A DNA stretch of 64,000 bases. It comes from Dyadobacter fanqingshengii. Lineage in GTDB: Bacteria > Bacteroidota > Bacteroidia > Cytophagales > Spirosomataceae. The translations under genes were made by a program, and so were the position numbers. The notes below the pieces were generated by a model, which was not told where the DNA came from, ran no database searches, and was given only the letters and a program-made list of their open reading frames with translations. Positions 21,092 to 29,992 of this stretch are shown here, one piece after another; the first letter of the stretch is position 1, and each line of letters begins with the position of its first letter. The stretch spans positions 4,278,001 through 4,342,000 of the forward strand of contig NZ_CP098806.1 of NCBI RefSeq assembly GCF_023822005.2, read 5' to 3'.

Positions 21092-22408
21092 ATGGAAGTA
21101 TTAATAATGGCAGGACAGCTCATTCTGGGCTTATCAATTTTGGTAGGGTTGCATGAATGGGGGCATATGTTTGCTGCAAAAATGTTTGGGATGCGAGTTG
21201 AAAAATACTTCATCGGTTTTCCCCCGAAGATATTCAGCTTTCAAAAAGGAGAAACAGAGTATGGCATCGGCGCGATCCCGTTGGGAGGTTTCGTCAAAAT
21301 ATCCGGTATGATCGACGAGTCCATGGATACGGAGGCAATGAGTAAAGAGCCTCAACCCTGGGAATTCCGCTCGAAACCAGCCTGGCAACGCTTAATCGTC
21401 ATGTTGGGAGGCATTATCGTCAATGTGATCGTAGGGATTTTCATATTCATCGTTATCGCTTATAATGATGGCGATAAATATCTTTCGAGCACAGAGGTAA
21501 ATAAATATGGCATTGTGGCCGGTGATCTTGCGAAAGAAATCGGTCTTCAGACCGGTGATAAAATCGTAAGGGTTAACGGCAAGCCATTTACTAATTTTGA
21601 CGAGCTGGGAAGTTCCGAAGTTTTGCTTGGGAGCAACAGTTCGTACACGGTTAACCGCGCAGGCAAAGAAGTTGAGATTGATATTCCAAACAATTTTATC
21701 GAGAAACTATCTGATCCTGAGGAGAAGAGAGGATTTATCCGTCCTTTGGAACCGTTTAAGATCGGCGAGGTTGTTCCGGCATCACCCGCTCAAAAAGCAG
21801 GCTTAACCACTGGCGATAAGGTTATTTCTATCAACGGCCAGCCAATTCAATTCTTCCATGAATTACAAGCACAGCTGCAAACGCTAAAAGGCAAAAAAGC
21901 AGAACTGATCGTGCAACGCGGAGCAGGGCAGAAAACATTGAATGCCACAGTAGATGAAGACGGAACCTTGGGTTTTTATCCTGAAAGTCTGCTGAATTAT
22001 ACGGCTATTGAATATACATTGCCGCAAGCGATTTCCGCCGGAACAGGCGATGCATTTGCCGTTGTTTATAATAATATCAAAGGTTTTGGTAAAATATTCA
22101 GAGGTGAAGTTTCGGCTTCCAAAGCATTAAGCGGACCTATCGGCATTGCCCGTATGTTCGGCGGCGTTTGGGATTGGAGCCGCTTTTGGTATCTGACTGG
22201 CCTGCTTTCCATGGTGCTTGCATTCATGAACGCATTGCCAATTCCCGCTCTGGATGGTGGCCACGCGGTGATCCTTTCTTATGAGATCATTTCAGGACGC
22301 AAGCCATCCGATCGTTTTCTGGAAAACGCACAAAAAGTCGGCATGGTGCTGTTACTTGGCCTGATGGCTTTTGCAATATTCAATGATGTTTGGAAAGCAG
22401 TATTTTAA
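21092..22408 (+). CDS. rseP: RIP metalloprotease RseP (site-2 protease)
   Basis: Intramembrane zinc protease of the S2P family, which cleaves membrane proteins such as anti-sigma factors and signal-peptide remnants. The 438-residue protein has the zinc motif HEWGH in its first transmembrane helix (about residue 21), two PDZ domains (about 135-215 and 220-300), and a C-terminal helix with NALPIPALDGGHAVI, carrying the third zinc-ligand aspartate. All catalytic residues are present. The next gene overlaps its end by 38 bp. The presence of two ECF systems in the window gives possible substrates, but no specific link is shown. Confidence 0.95.
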   Translation: MEVLIMAGQLILGLSILVGLHEWGHMFAAKMFGMRVEKYFIGFPPKIFSFQKGETEYGIGAIPLGGFVKISGMIDESMDTEAMSKEPQPWEFRSKPAWQRLIVMLGGIIVNVIVGIFIFIVIAYNDGDKYLSSTEVNKYGIVAGDLAKEIGLQTGDKIVRVNGKPFTNFDELGSSEVLLGSNSSYTVNRAGKEVEIDIPNNFIEKLSDPEEKRGFIRPLEPFKIGEVVPASPAQKAGLTTGDKVISINGQPIQFFHELQAQLQTLKGKKAELIVQRGAGQKTLNATVDEDGTLGFYPESLLNYTAIEYTLPQAISAGTGDAFAVVYNNIKGFGKIFRGEVSASKALSGPIGIARMFGGVWDWSRFWYLTGLLSMVLAFMNALPIPALDGGHAVILSYEIISGRKPSDRFLENAQKVGMVLLLGLMAFAIFNDVWKAVF

Positions 22409-22928
22409 TACATTCGTTAAAGGAAATAAGGAAAGGACAAAGAGCTTAATCCTCTTTCCTTTCCTTATTTTTTTCGTTTTAACCCTGTCATCTTCCGTGC
22501 ACGATTACCATGTAAGCGTGACGCAGATGCAATATAATGCTGCGCTCAAAACATTCGAAGTGAGTATACGTATGTTCACCGACGATTTGGAACGTGCGTT
22601 GTCACAAGGAAATGACAAGCAGCGCGTTGTTATAAAGAACGATGACAAAAATGATCCATTGGTTGAGCGATATGTTTTGAAATCGTTTGTTTTGGCGGAT
22701 AGTCAGAAAAAGCCCGTTGCTATCAAATACGTGGGTAAGGAGCAGGAGGAGGATGCGACGTGGGTATATTTAGAAATTCCATTTTCGGGTCCTCTGAATG
22801 GTTGTAAGTTGCAAAACAGCACACTGATGGAAGTTTTTGATGATCAGGTCAACATGACGAACATTAAAAACGCCTCTGAAAAACGAACATTCTTGTTTAA
22901 AAAGGGACAAACTGTACACATTCTTTAG
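22371..22928 (+). CDS. DUF6702-like exported protein
   Basis: A protein of up to 185 residues with one hydrophobic N-terminal segment (LILFPFLIFFVLTLSS), likely a signal peptide or anchor, followed by HDYHVSVTQMQYNAALKTFEVSIRMFTDDLE, characteristic of the DUF6702 family often found beside Bacteroidota peptidase genes. Function is unknown. Possible starts are 22371, 22383 and 22386, all inside the end of rseP, which suggests translational coupling; there is no later ATG before the mature domain. Confidence 0.8.
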   Translation: MQYSMMFGKQYFNTFVKGNKERTKSLILFPFLIFFVLTLSSSVHDYHVSVTQMQYNAALKTFEVSIRMFTDDLERALSQGNDKQRVVIKNDDKNDPLVERYVLKSFVLADSQKKPVAIKYVGKEQEEDATWVYLEIPFSGPLNGCKLQNSTLMEVFDDQVNMTNIKNASEKRTFLFKKGQTVHIL

Positions 22929-23038
22929 CCAAAATTCGGTTAATAAAAAGCCTGACACAACCGTTGGTGGCATGGCTATTTTGTTTTATTATTCCCTTTC
23001 TTTTGAAAGTCATTATTTATATATTGGGAAAAGAATAT

Positions 23039-23053
23039 CTGTCAATTTGACAG
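23039..23053. promoter_or_regulatory. Palindrome directly before lon
   Basis: CTGTCAA and TTGACAG are perfect 7-bp arms around a single T, ending 7 bp before the lon ATG. It could be an operator or a hairpin that covers the ribosome-binding region. No specific regulator can be named. Confidence 0.45.
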
Positions 23054-23060
23054 AACGCCT

Positions 23061-25577
23061 ATGAAATTTGAACCTTCTGACTTATATAGTCGGCTGCTCA
23101 TGTCCGATTCGGATATGGATAGCCTTGAAATTGTCCCTCTTGGTGGCCCTGATGGCTCCGACGAGCCTTTTGAACTCCCTGAAGAACTTGCGATACTGCC
23201 AATCAGGCAAACAGTGCTTTTCCCCGGAATGGTAATACCCGTAACCGTTGTGCGTCAGAAAGCCATTCGGTTAGTTAAAAAGATATACAGGAATTCGGAT
23301 ATCAATCAACGCATATTAGGTGCTGTTACTCAGGCGATTCCGAACAAGGAAGACCCTACCGCTGAGGATCTTTATAATGTTGGAACGGTTGCCCAGATAC
23401 TGAAAATGATCACATTACCGGATGGAAATGTGACCATTATCGTGCAGGGAAGGCAGCGTTTTGAGATCAAAACTATTTTGCACGAAGAGCCTTATCTGAC
23501 TGCTTTGGTAAAAGCCATCGATGATTCGTTTGTTGGCCCTACGAAGAAAGAATCGAAAGCTCTTTTGCAATCATTACGCGACGGCGCGCACAAGATCATG
23601 CGCCTTAATCCCGAAATTCCTCAGGAAGCGCGGATTGCGTTGGATAACATTGAAAGCCCCATTTTTCTGATCCATTTCCTTTCTTCAAATATTAATGTGG
23701 AGGTTGCCGACAAGCAAAAACTGCTGGAAGAAAGAAACGGTCACAGGCAAGCGACGCTTCTGCTGCAATACATGATGCGGGAGATCGAAATGCTGGAATT
23801 AAAGAGGGAAATTCAAACCAAAGCGAGCTCTGACATTGATCAGCAGCAACGCGATTATTTCCTCAGACAACAAATAAAAGTCCTGCACGACGAGCTCGGA
23901 ATGGACAGCCCGGAACGTGATTTGGACGAAATCCGCCTGAAAGCAAGCCAGAAAAAATGGTCGGATACCGTGCGGGGGCATTTTGAAAAAGAACTGACCA
24001 AGTTGCAACGCATTAATCCGATGGCACCTGAATATCCGGTGACCATGAATTACCTTGAAATGCTTGTGGATCTGCCCTGGGGGCAATATACCAAAGACAA
24101 TTTTGACCTGGTCCGTGCGCAAAAAGTGCTGGACGCCGATCATTTCGGTCTGGAAAAAGTAAAGGAGCGGATCATTGAATATCTGGCTGTTTTGAAGCTG
24201 AAAGGCAATTTGAAAGCACCGATCCTTTGCCTGTATGGCCCTCCGGGAGTTGGTAAAACTTCATTGGGAAGGTCTATTGCCAAAGCATTAAACCGCGAAT
24301 ACATCAGAATGGCGCTCGGTGGCGTGCATGATGAAGCGGAAATCCGGGGTCACAGAAAGACATATATCGGCGCGATGCCGGGGAAAATCATTCAGAACAT
24401 TAAAAAAGCGGGTTTTGCAAATCCTGTCTTTATTCTGGATGAAATTGATAAAGTAAGCTCCGACTACCGCGGCGATCCTTCGTCCGCATTGCTGGAAGTG
24501 CTTGATCCTGAGCAAAACTCTTCATTTACAGACAATTACCTGGAAGTTGAGTACGATCTCTCCAAGGTTCTGTTTGTAGCAACAGCCAATGCACTCGACA
24601 CCATCCACCCCGCCCTGCGCGACCGGATGGAGATCATTGAAATGACGGGTTATACGATCGAAGAGAAATTGCAGATCGCAAAACGTTATCTCGTTCCAAA
24701 GCAACGCAAAGACCACGGCCTCAAATCGACCGACATCAAAATCGACGATGCGGCGTTAACGAAGATCATTGAAGGATATACAAGAGAATCCGGCGTTCGG
24801 AATTTGGAGCAAAAGATAGGATCGGTTGTCCGCAAAATTGCGAAATCGGTTGCGATGGAGCAGGATTATCCAAAAACCATTAAGGCAGAGCAAATCGAAA
24901 AATATCTGGGAGCAGAGATTTTTGACAAAGATCTGTATCAGGATAATGATTTTGCAGGCGTGGTCACTGGTTTGGCCTGGACTTCGGTGGGCGGTGAAAT
25001 TCTTTTTATCGAAACCAGCCTAAGCCGAGGAAAAGGAAACCTTACATTATCCGGGCAACTTGGTGATGTAATGAAAGAATCTGCAGTGGCGGCATTGTCT
25101 TATCTGAAAGCGAATGCAGACCGCCTGGGCATCGATTACAGGATCTTTAACCATTATGACCTTCACGTACATGTGCCTGCCGGCGCGGTGCCAAAAGACG
25201 GCCCTTCTGCCGGTGTGACGATGGTTACTTCTATGGCTTCCATCTTTACGCAGCGCCGGGTAAAACCGTTCATTGCGATGACGGGTGAGATCACGTTAAG
25301 AGGCAAAGTTTTGCCAGTGGGCGGTGTGAAGGAGAAAATCCTGGCTGCACGTCGGGCGGGTGTGAAGGAAATTATTCTTTGCGTGAAAAACCGCAAGGAT
25401 GTGGAAGAAGTACCAGCCAATTATATCAAGGATCTGTCGTTCCATTATGTGGATCAGATTGACGAAGTGCTGGAATATGCATTGCTGCCTGAAAAGGTAA
25501 AAAATGCAACGAAATTTATATTTCCAGAAGAGAAAAAAGAAAAAGAAGAAAGCGGATATGTGACTTTGGACGTCTGA
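23061..25577 (+). CDS. lon: ATP-dependent protease La
   Basis: Cytoplasmic AAA+ serine protease that degrades damaged and regulatory proteins. The 838-residue protein has the Lon substrate-binding domain (about 40-245), the AAA+ module with Walker A GPPGVGKTS near residue 397 and Walker B VFILDEIDK near 460, and the protease domain with catalytic Ser in KDGPSAG near 717 and Lys in GGVKEKILAARRAG near 760. All active residues are present. It is monocistronic, with a strong terminator after it and a perfect palindrome just before the start codon. Confidence 0.97.
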   Translation: MKFEPSDLYSRLLMSDSDMDSLEIVPLGGPDGSDEPFELPEELAILPIRQTVLFPGMVIPVTVVRQKAIRLVKKIYRNSDINQRILGAVTQAIPNKEDPTAEDLYNVGTVAQILKMITLPDGNVTIIVQGRQRFEIKTILHEEPYLTALVKAIDDSFVGPTKKESKALLQSLRDGAHKIMRLNPEIPQEARIALDNIESPIFLIHFLSSNINVEVADKQKLLEERNGHRQATLLLQYMMREIEMLELKREIQTKASSDIDQQQRDYFLRQQIKVLHDELGMDSPERDLDEIRLKASQKKWSDTVRGHFEKELTKLQRINPMAPEYPVTMNYLEMLVDLPWGQYTKDNFDLVRAQKVLDADHFGLEKVKERIIEYLAVLKLKGNLKAPILCLYGPPGVGKTSLGRSIAKALNREYIRMALGGVHDEAEIRGHRKTYIGAMPGKIIQNIKKAGFANPVFILDEIDKVSSDYRGDPSSALLEVLDPEQNSSFTDNYLEVEYDLSKVLFVATANALDTIHPALRDRMEIIEMTGYTIEEKLQIAKRYLVPKQRKDHGLKSTDIKIDDAALTKIIEGYTRESGVRNLEQKIGSVVRKIAKSVAMEQDYPKTIKAEQIEKYLGAEIFDKDLYQDNDFAGVVTGLAWTSVGGEILFIETSLSRGKGNLTLSGQLGDVMKESAVAALSYLKANADRLGIDYRIFNHYDLHVHVPAGAVPKDGPSAGVTMVTSMASIFTQRRVKPFIAMTGEITLRGKVLPVGGVKEKILAARRAGVKEIILCVKNRKDVEEVPANYIKDLSFHYVDQIDEVLEYALLPEKVKNATKFIFPEEKKEKEESGYVTLDV

Positions 25578-25610
25578 TTAACGTTTTTAAATAAATAATA
25601 AATTTAGATT

Positions 25611-25642
25611 GCAAAAAAGGCGCCCTCAGGCGTCTTTTTTGC
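25611..25642 (+). terminator. Intrinsic terminator of lon
   Basis: A 14-bp stem with one G-U pair, arms 25611-25624 and 25629-25642, around the loop CTCA. A six-base T tract occurs within the 3' arm, with the matching A tract in the 5' arm. Confidence 0.85.
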
Positions 25643-25698
25643 TTAAGGGTTTGTAATTCAAAAACACGTCCAGATATTAACAACTATTCATTACTAAA

Positions 25699-27222
25699 AT
25701 GTCCCTACCGCAGCTTTCGCCAGAATTATTGGATCAGCGTCCAGATCTTTTGTCTAACCATAGAAACCTCCTTGCGCTGCCTGAGAAAATCATACAGTTT
25801 GGCACCGGTGTGCTGTTACGCGGCTTACCCGATTATTTTGTAAACAAAGCCAATCAGCAGGGAATATTCAATGGCAGGATCGTAGTTGTAAAATCCACGA
25901 ACAGCGGCGGGACGGATGCTTTTGCATCACAACAAAACATTTTTTCGCACAGCATACGCGGGATCGAGGATGGAAACCAGGTGGATAAGCTGGTGATTAA
26001 CAGTGCGATCAGCAGGACCATATCGGCAAACAGTAATTGGGCGGAAATTTTGCAATGTGCGCATAATGCGGATTTACGAATTGTGATTTCAAACACTACG
26101 GAAGTCGGCATTCAACTAACCGAGGATGATATTTTCGCGAGTCCGCCTACTTCCTATCCCGGGAAACTGACGGCTTATCTGTTTGAGCGTTTCAAAACAT
26201 TTGGTGGAAGTGCCGAGTCGGGCCTGGTGATCGTCCCCACGGAACTGATCGTGAATAGCGGCCAGAAGCTCCGGGACATTGTTTTTGAACAAGCCAAACG
26301 CCATAATCTTGATGAAACATTTATACAGTGGCTGGAAGCGCATAACCACTTCTGCAGTTCGCTTGTCGACAGGATCGTTCCCGGAAAACCGGATGCGGAA
26401 ACCATAGCGGCCATTTCCGAGCAACAGGGTTATCAGGACGATTTATTCATTGTTTCGGAGGTTTATCGATTGTGGGCCATTGAAGGAAGCGAGCACGTGC
26501 GTTCTGTGCTGAGCTTTGCAGAAGCGGATAAGGGCGTTGTCATTGAACCGGACATTGATTTATACAGGGAATTAAAACTGCGCTTGCTCAACGGCACGCA
26601 TACGCTTGCCTGCGGGCTGTGCTTCCTTAGCGGCCTGGATACGGTGAGCGAAAGCATGGAAAATCCTGAAATGGCCGCATTTATTGCAAATGTAATGTTG
26701 CAGGAACTCGCCCCGGCGATCCCCTATCCGGTGGATCCGGCGCGGGCGCAGGAATTTGGTAATCAGGTTCTGGACCGTTTCCGTAACCCGTTTATTCGCC
26801 ATCAATTGATCGACATTACGGTGCAATACACGGCTAAAATGAGAATGCGCAACATTCCTACGTTGCTCAGTCATTACGAAAAATCGGAACACGTACCCCA
26901 GCTTTTCGCGAAAGGTTTTGCTGCATTCCTGAGATTTATGAAGCCTGTTGTGCATAAGGATGGCGCTTACTATGGCGACCGCGAGGGGCAATCATACCCA
27001 ATCCGCTGCGATGCGGCTCCTTATTTTGATGAAATGTGGCAGGCGGCAGCTTCGCCATTGGATCTGGCGAGCAAAGTAATGTCCGATACCTCACTTTGGG
27101 ATACCGATTTGACACAACTTCCCGGATTCCTGGATGCTGTAAATGCGCATATGGTTGAACCGGATGCACTGGAAACATTACGCATTGTTCCTGGCGCGGA
27201 TGCTCCCAAACTGGATATTTAG
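25699..27222 (+). CDS. uxaB: Tagaturonate reductase (or fructuronate reductase)
   Basis: NADH-dependent reductase of the long-chain mannitol dehydrogenase family, 507 residues. The N-terminal Rossmann site reads IIQFGTGVLLRG near residue 32, and RIVVVKSTNSGG follows; both match UxaB-type tagaturonate reductases. The C-terminal helical domain contains the family lysine/histidine region around KLRLLNGTHTLACG. UxaB reduces tagaturonate to altronate. However, the neighbouring minus-strand cluster holds uxuA and lacks uxuB, so activity on fructuronate is worth considering. Its last 4 bp overlap a convergent gene. Confidence 0.88.
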   Translation: MSLPQLSPELLDQRPDLLSNHRNLLALPEKIIQFGTGVLLRGLPDYFVNKANQQGIFNGRIVVVKSTNSGGTDAFASQQNIFSHSIRGIEDGNQVDKLVINSAISRTISANSNWAEILQCAHNADLRIVISNTTEVGIQLTEDDIFASPPTSYPGKLTAYLFERFKTFGGSAESGLVIVPTELIVNSGQKLRDIVFEQAKRHNLDETFIQWLEAHNHFCSSLVDRIVPGKPDAETIAAISEQQGYQDDLFIVSEVYRLWAIEGSEHVRSVLSFAEADKGVVIEPDIDLYRELKLRLLNGTHTLACGLCFLSGLDTVSESMENPEMAAFIANVMLQELAPAIPYPVDPARAQEFGNQVLDRFRNPFIRHQLIDITVQYTAKMRMRNIPTLLSHYEKSEHVPQLFAKGFAAFLRFMKPVVHKDGAYYGDREGQSYPIRCDAAPYFDEMWQAAASPLDLASKVMSDTSLWDTDLTQLPGFLDAVNAHMVEPDALETLRIVPGADAPKLDI

Positions 27223-27998
27223 TTAGCGCTCCAAAGCCTTAATTTATCATAAAGAGCCTGCGAAGCAATTTCGTTGGAGCTGTAATAGATCTGATCCGTT
27301 TTTGTTGTAATAAACAGAAACGGATTTATTTTTTTATTAACAAATAACTTGATCGTGCGTCCGTCCTTGGTCTTAAAATTCCCTTTCGCAAAATCGCCTG
27401 CCGCAAAGCCGTTTGATTTATAAGATATAGGCGGCAATTCCGGCACAAGTTCGATTTTGGCAATGTCGGCTTTGCTCAGTGTGAGACCGTACATTCCCTT
27501 AATTTCCATGCTATTGTCCGTAAATATAAGCTTGCTGTCCTGCAGGCTGGAATAAAGTTGTGTGGAAATCCCCGCGATAATGACCAGCAAAATGGCCATT
27601 CCCACATAAGTGCCCGATCGCTGCCCTTTGGTTCCGCGATAGTATTTGTTGCCTTTTGCAATTAAAAAAACATAAGCCAGCAGCGGATAAATAATGATAA
27701 AGGAACCTGCCCAGTTATTGTTGAGCAAAGTCAGGATCAGAAAGCCTGTGATCAGCGATAAACCCAGGAAAATGTGAAATCTCTTGAAAAACCTGACATA
27801 ACCAACGATATCCATCTTGGCGCGGTCGGCTTCGGACATGGTGTTGTAACCTGATAAAATGTACTTCGCATTACTGGCAGTCACGATGAAGCCGAGTGAC
27901 GTAAAAATGATAGCAAGAACGATTGCGGCGGTAAACATATGCTGATGAAATTGAGGGTATAACACTTGCAAATTGGGCAAAAAAATCATTGGCATCAT
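27219..27998 (-). CDS. DUF3784-like membrane protein
   Basis: A 259-residue protein with about four transmembrane helices in the first 150 residues and a soluble C-terminal part that resembles a PH-like or bacterial PH domain fold (TLSKADIAKIELVP, FKTKDGRTIKLFVNKK). The stretch NAKYILSGYNTMSEADRAKMD is the pattern of DUF3784 proteins. Function is unknown. It overlaps the convergent uxaB gene by 4 bp and is divergent from the next gene by 60 bp. Confidence 0.7.
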   Translation of the reverse strand: MMPMIFLPNLQVLYPQFHQHMFTAAIVLAIIFTSLGFIVTASNAKYILSGYNTMSEADRAKMDIVGYVRFFKRFHIFLGLSLITGFLILTLLNNNWAGSFIIIYPLLAYVFLIAKGNKYYRGTKGQRSGTYVGMAILLVIIAGISTQLYSSLQDSKLIFTDNSMEIKGMYGLTLSKADIAKIELVPELPPISYKSNGFAAGDFAKGNFKTKDGRTIKLFVNKKINPFLFITTKTDQIYYSSNEIASQALYDKLRLWSAN

Positions 27999-28058
27999 TT
28001 TTGACTTTCAACACCCTGAAACTCAAAATCCAGTTAACCCGATTTTTACTATATAAAC

Positions 28059-29210
28059 GTGAAAAGATCTGTAAAAATATTGATAGGAATAGTGATTATT
28101 CTGATAATCGCCCGCTTGCTGCTGCCCTATTTTGTGGTGCGTTATGTGAACAAAGTTCTTGCTGACATGAATGGTTACACCGGTCGTATCGAAGATGTGG
28201 ACATTCATCTGATCCGGGGCGCTTACCAGATCGACGGCATGAATATCCGGAAAGTCAACGGAAAAATTAAAGAGCCTTTCATCCTGATCCCCAAGATGGA
28301 TCTTTCGGTGCAATGGGAATCATTACTGAAAGGAAAGCTCGTGAGCAAAGTGGAATGCTACAATCCAGAGATCAACTTTGCGTTCAGCAGCAGCGAAGAA
28401 GGAAGTCAGACAGGTGCAGAAAATGACTGGACGAAGGTTATCAAGGATCTTTTGCCCATTGAAATAAACCGTTTTGAAATTATTGACGGCAAGGTAGACC
28501 TCACGAGCATTGTAAGTCAACCGAAGACGGACCTAACCTTAAACAATTTCCAGCTGGAAATCGAGAATATTCGTAATGTGGAGGAAAAGGGCAAGGCCTT
28601 ACCATCACCTGTGAAAGCTACAGGTGATCTCCCCGGCTTTGGCGGAACCATGTTGTTCACTGCTAATATGCTGCTGTTGAAACAAATCCCGGATTTCGAT
28701 TATAATATGAGCCTGAAAGATCTGCAACTGGTGAAGCTCAACAGCCTGTCGCGCCAATATGGAAACCTGGATTTTGAACAAGGGACAATGAGCCTTGTAA
28801 GTGAAATGAGAATGGTCGACGGCAAGCTTGAAGGTTATCTCAAGCCGCTTACCAAGGATATGAAGATCTTCAAGATGAAAGAGGAGAACCGGAATGTAAG
28901 CCAGTTCTTTCGTGAGCTGCTGGCAGAAGGCGGCGCTTTTCTTCTGGAAAATAAAAAGAAAGACCAGGTTGCTACGCGGATTCCCCTAAAAGGAACTGTC
29001 GGCGACATTTCCACCGATCTCTGGCCAATCATTATCAATGTACTGCGTAATGCTTACGTGGAAGCATTTAAGGCCGAATACGACTCGTCAATGAGTGTGA
29101 AGGACACTATTAAGGAAGTGCGCAAGGACCGGAAAGAAAAGCGTAAGGAAAAACGTGAAGCGCGGAAGGAGAAGCGTGAACGCAAAAAAGCGGAACGTAA
29201 AAAAGATTAA
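28059..29210 (+). CDS. DUF748/AsmA-like envelope protein with a highly charged tail
   Basis: A 383-residue protein starting with GTG. One N-terminal transmembrane helix (ILIGIVIILIIARLLLPYFVV) is followed by a beta-rich region (DVDIHLIRGAYQIDGMNIRKV, DLTLNNFQLEIENI) like DUF748 and AsmA proteins, which act in the periplasm in lipid transport or envelope integrity. The last 35 or so residues are nearly all Lys, Arg and Glu, forming a likely coiled coil or membrane-surface-binding helix. Specific function is unknown. Confidence 0.75.
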   Translation: MKRSVKILIGIVIILIIARLLLPYFVVRYVNKVLADMNGYTGRIEDVDIHLIRGAYQIDGMNIRKVNGKIKEPFILIPKMDLSVQWESLLKGKLVSKVECYNPEINFAFSSSEEGSQTGAENDWTKVIKDLLPIEINRFEIIDGKVDLTSIVSQPKTDLTLNNFQLEIENIRNVEEKGKALPSPVKATGDLPGFGGTMLFTANMLLLKQIPDFDYNMSLKDLQLVKLNSLSRQYGNLDFEQGTMSLVSEMRMVDGKLEGYLKPLTKDMKIFKMKEENRNVSQFFRELLAEGGAFLLENKKKDQVATRIPLKGTVGDISTDLWPIIINVLRNAYVEAFKAEYDSSMSVKDTIKEVRKDRKEKRKEKREARKEKRERKKAERKKD

Positions 29211-29221
29211 GTTCCGCTTTT
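29186..29221. terminator. Hairpin between the DUF748-like gene and kdgA
   Basis: AAAAGCGGAAC (29186-29196) pairs with GTTCCGCTTTT (29211-29221), an 11-bp stem with a 14-nt loop. The 5' arm is inside the last codons of the DUF748-like gene. On the minus strand it ends with a T run and lies 21 bp after the kdgA stop, so it probably serves both convergent genes. Confidence 0.6.
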
Positions 29222-29241
29222 GGTAATGTTAAAGCTAAATA

Positions 29242-29907
29242 TCAATTGGCTTCCCTGAATTTGGTAACCAATGCAATGCTTTCGGCAACTTTCTGCTCTA
29301 TCCAGGCATAGTTGCCATCTGCAATAATGTCTTTCGGAAATAAATTCGATCCCAAGCCAACCGCATAAGCGCCTGCTCCGAACCATTCATTGATGCTTTC
29401 GGCAGTGGGCTGCACGCCTCCTGTGACCATGATCTTCACATTAGGCATAGGCCCGCGGATCGCTTTGATAAACTTGGATCCTACAACATCGCCGGGAAAA
29501 AGCTTTACGACCTCAGCCCCGGCCTGTTGTGCATTATAGATTTCTGTTAATGTTGATACACCCGGAATCCACGGGATATTTGCCTTTGCACACGCATAGC
29601 CAACCGCCGGGTTGAGACAGGGCGTAACAATGAAATCGGTTCCGGCATCTATAAATTTCTGCGCAGTTTCCGCATCGTAGATCGTGCCGATTCCCATGGA
29701 CAATCCCGGCAGGCTTTCCTTCGTGTAAGCAACCAGTTCAGTAAATACGGTGAATGCGTTTTCGCCGCGGTTTGTAAATTCAAATGCCCGCGCTCCGCCG
29801 CGATAACTGGCGTTGATCACCTCCTTGGCAATTTCTATGTCACTATGATAAAACAGAGGCAGGACGCCAACCTGATTTAATAGTTTTAATGTCGTTTCCT
29901 TATCCAT
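29242..29907 (-). CDS. kdgA: 2-dehydro-3-deoxy-phosphogluconate (KDPG) aldolase
   Basis: Splits KDPG into pyruvate and glyceraldehyde 3-phosphate, the last step of the hexuronate route. The 221-residue protein from ATG 29907 (MDKETTLKLL) shows the class I aldolase barrel; EFTNRGENAF, ADFIVTPC-like DFIVTPCLNPAV, and EVVKLFPGDVVGSKFIKAIRGP carry the catalytic Glu and the Schiff-base Lys in VVKLFP. An 8-codon extension to 29931 is possible but does not look like the family. It is the last gene of the uxuA-uxaC-kdgK-kdgA series, 85 bp after kdgK. Confidence 0.92.
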   Translation of the reverse strand: MDKETTLKLLNQVGVLPLFYHSDIEIAKEVINASYRGGARAFEFTNRGENAFTVFTELVAYTKESLPGLSMGIGTIYDAETAQKFIDAGTDFIVTPCLNPAVGYACAKANIPWIPGVSTLTEIYNAQQAGAEVVKLFPGDVVGSKFIKAIRGPMPNVKIMVTGGVQPTAESINEWFGAGAYAVGLGSNLFPKDIIADGNYAWIEQKVAESIALVTKFREAN

Positions 29908-29992
29908 ATTATTTGTTATTTGAAACAGCAACCAGGCTCTATATCAACCACCAGTGTATTCGGATTACGCACCCCGGATTGCGCACCCCGCA

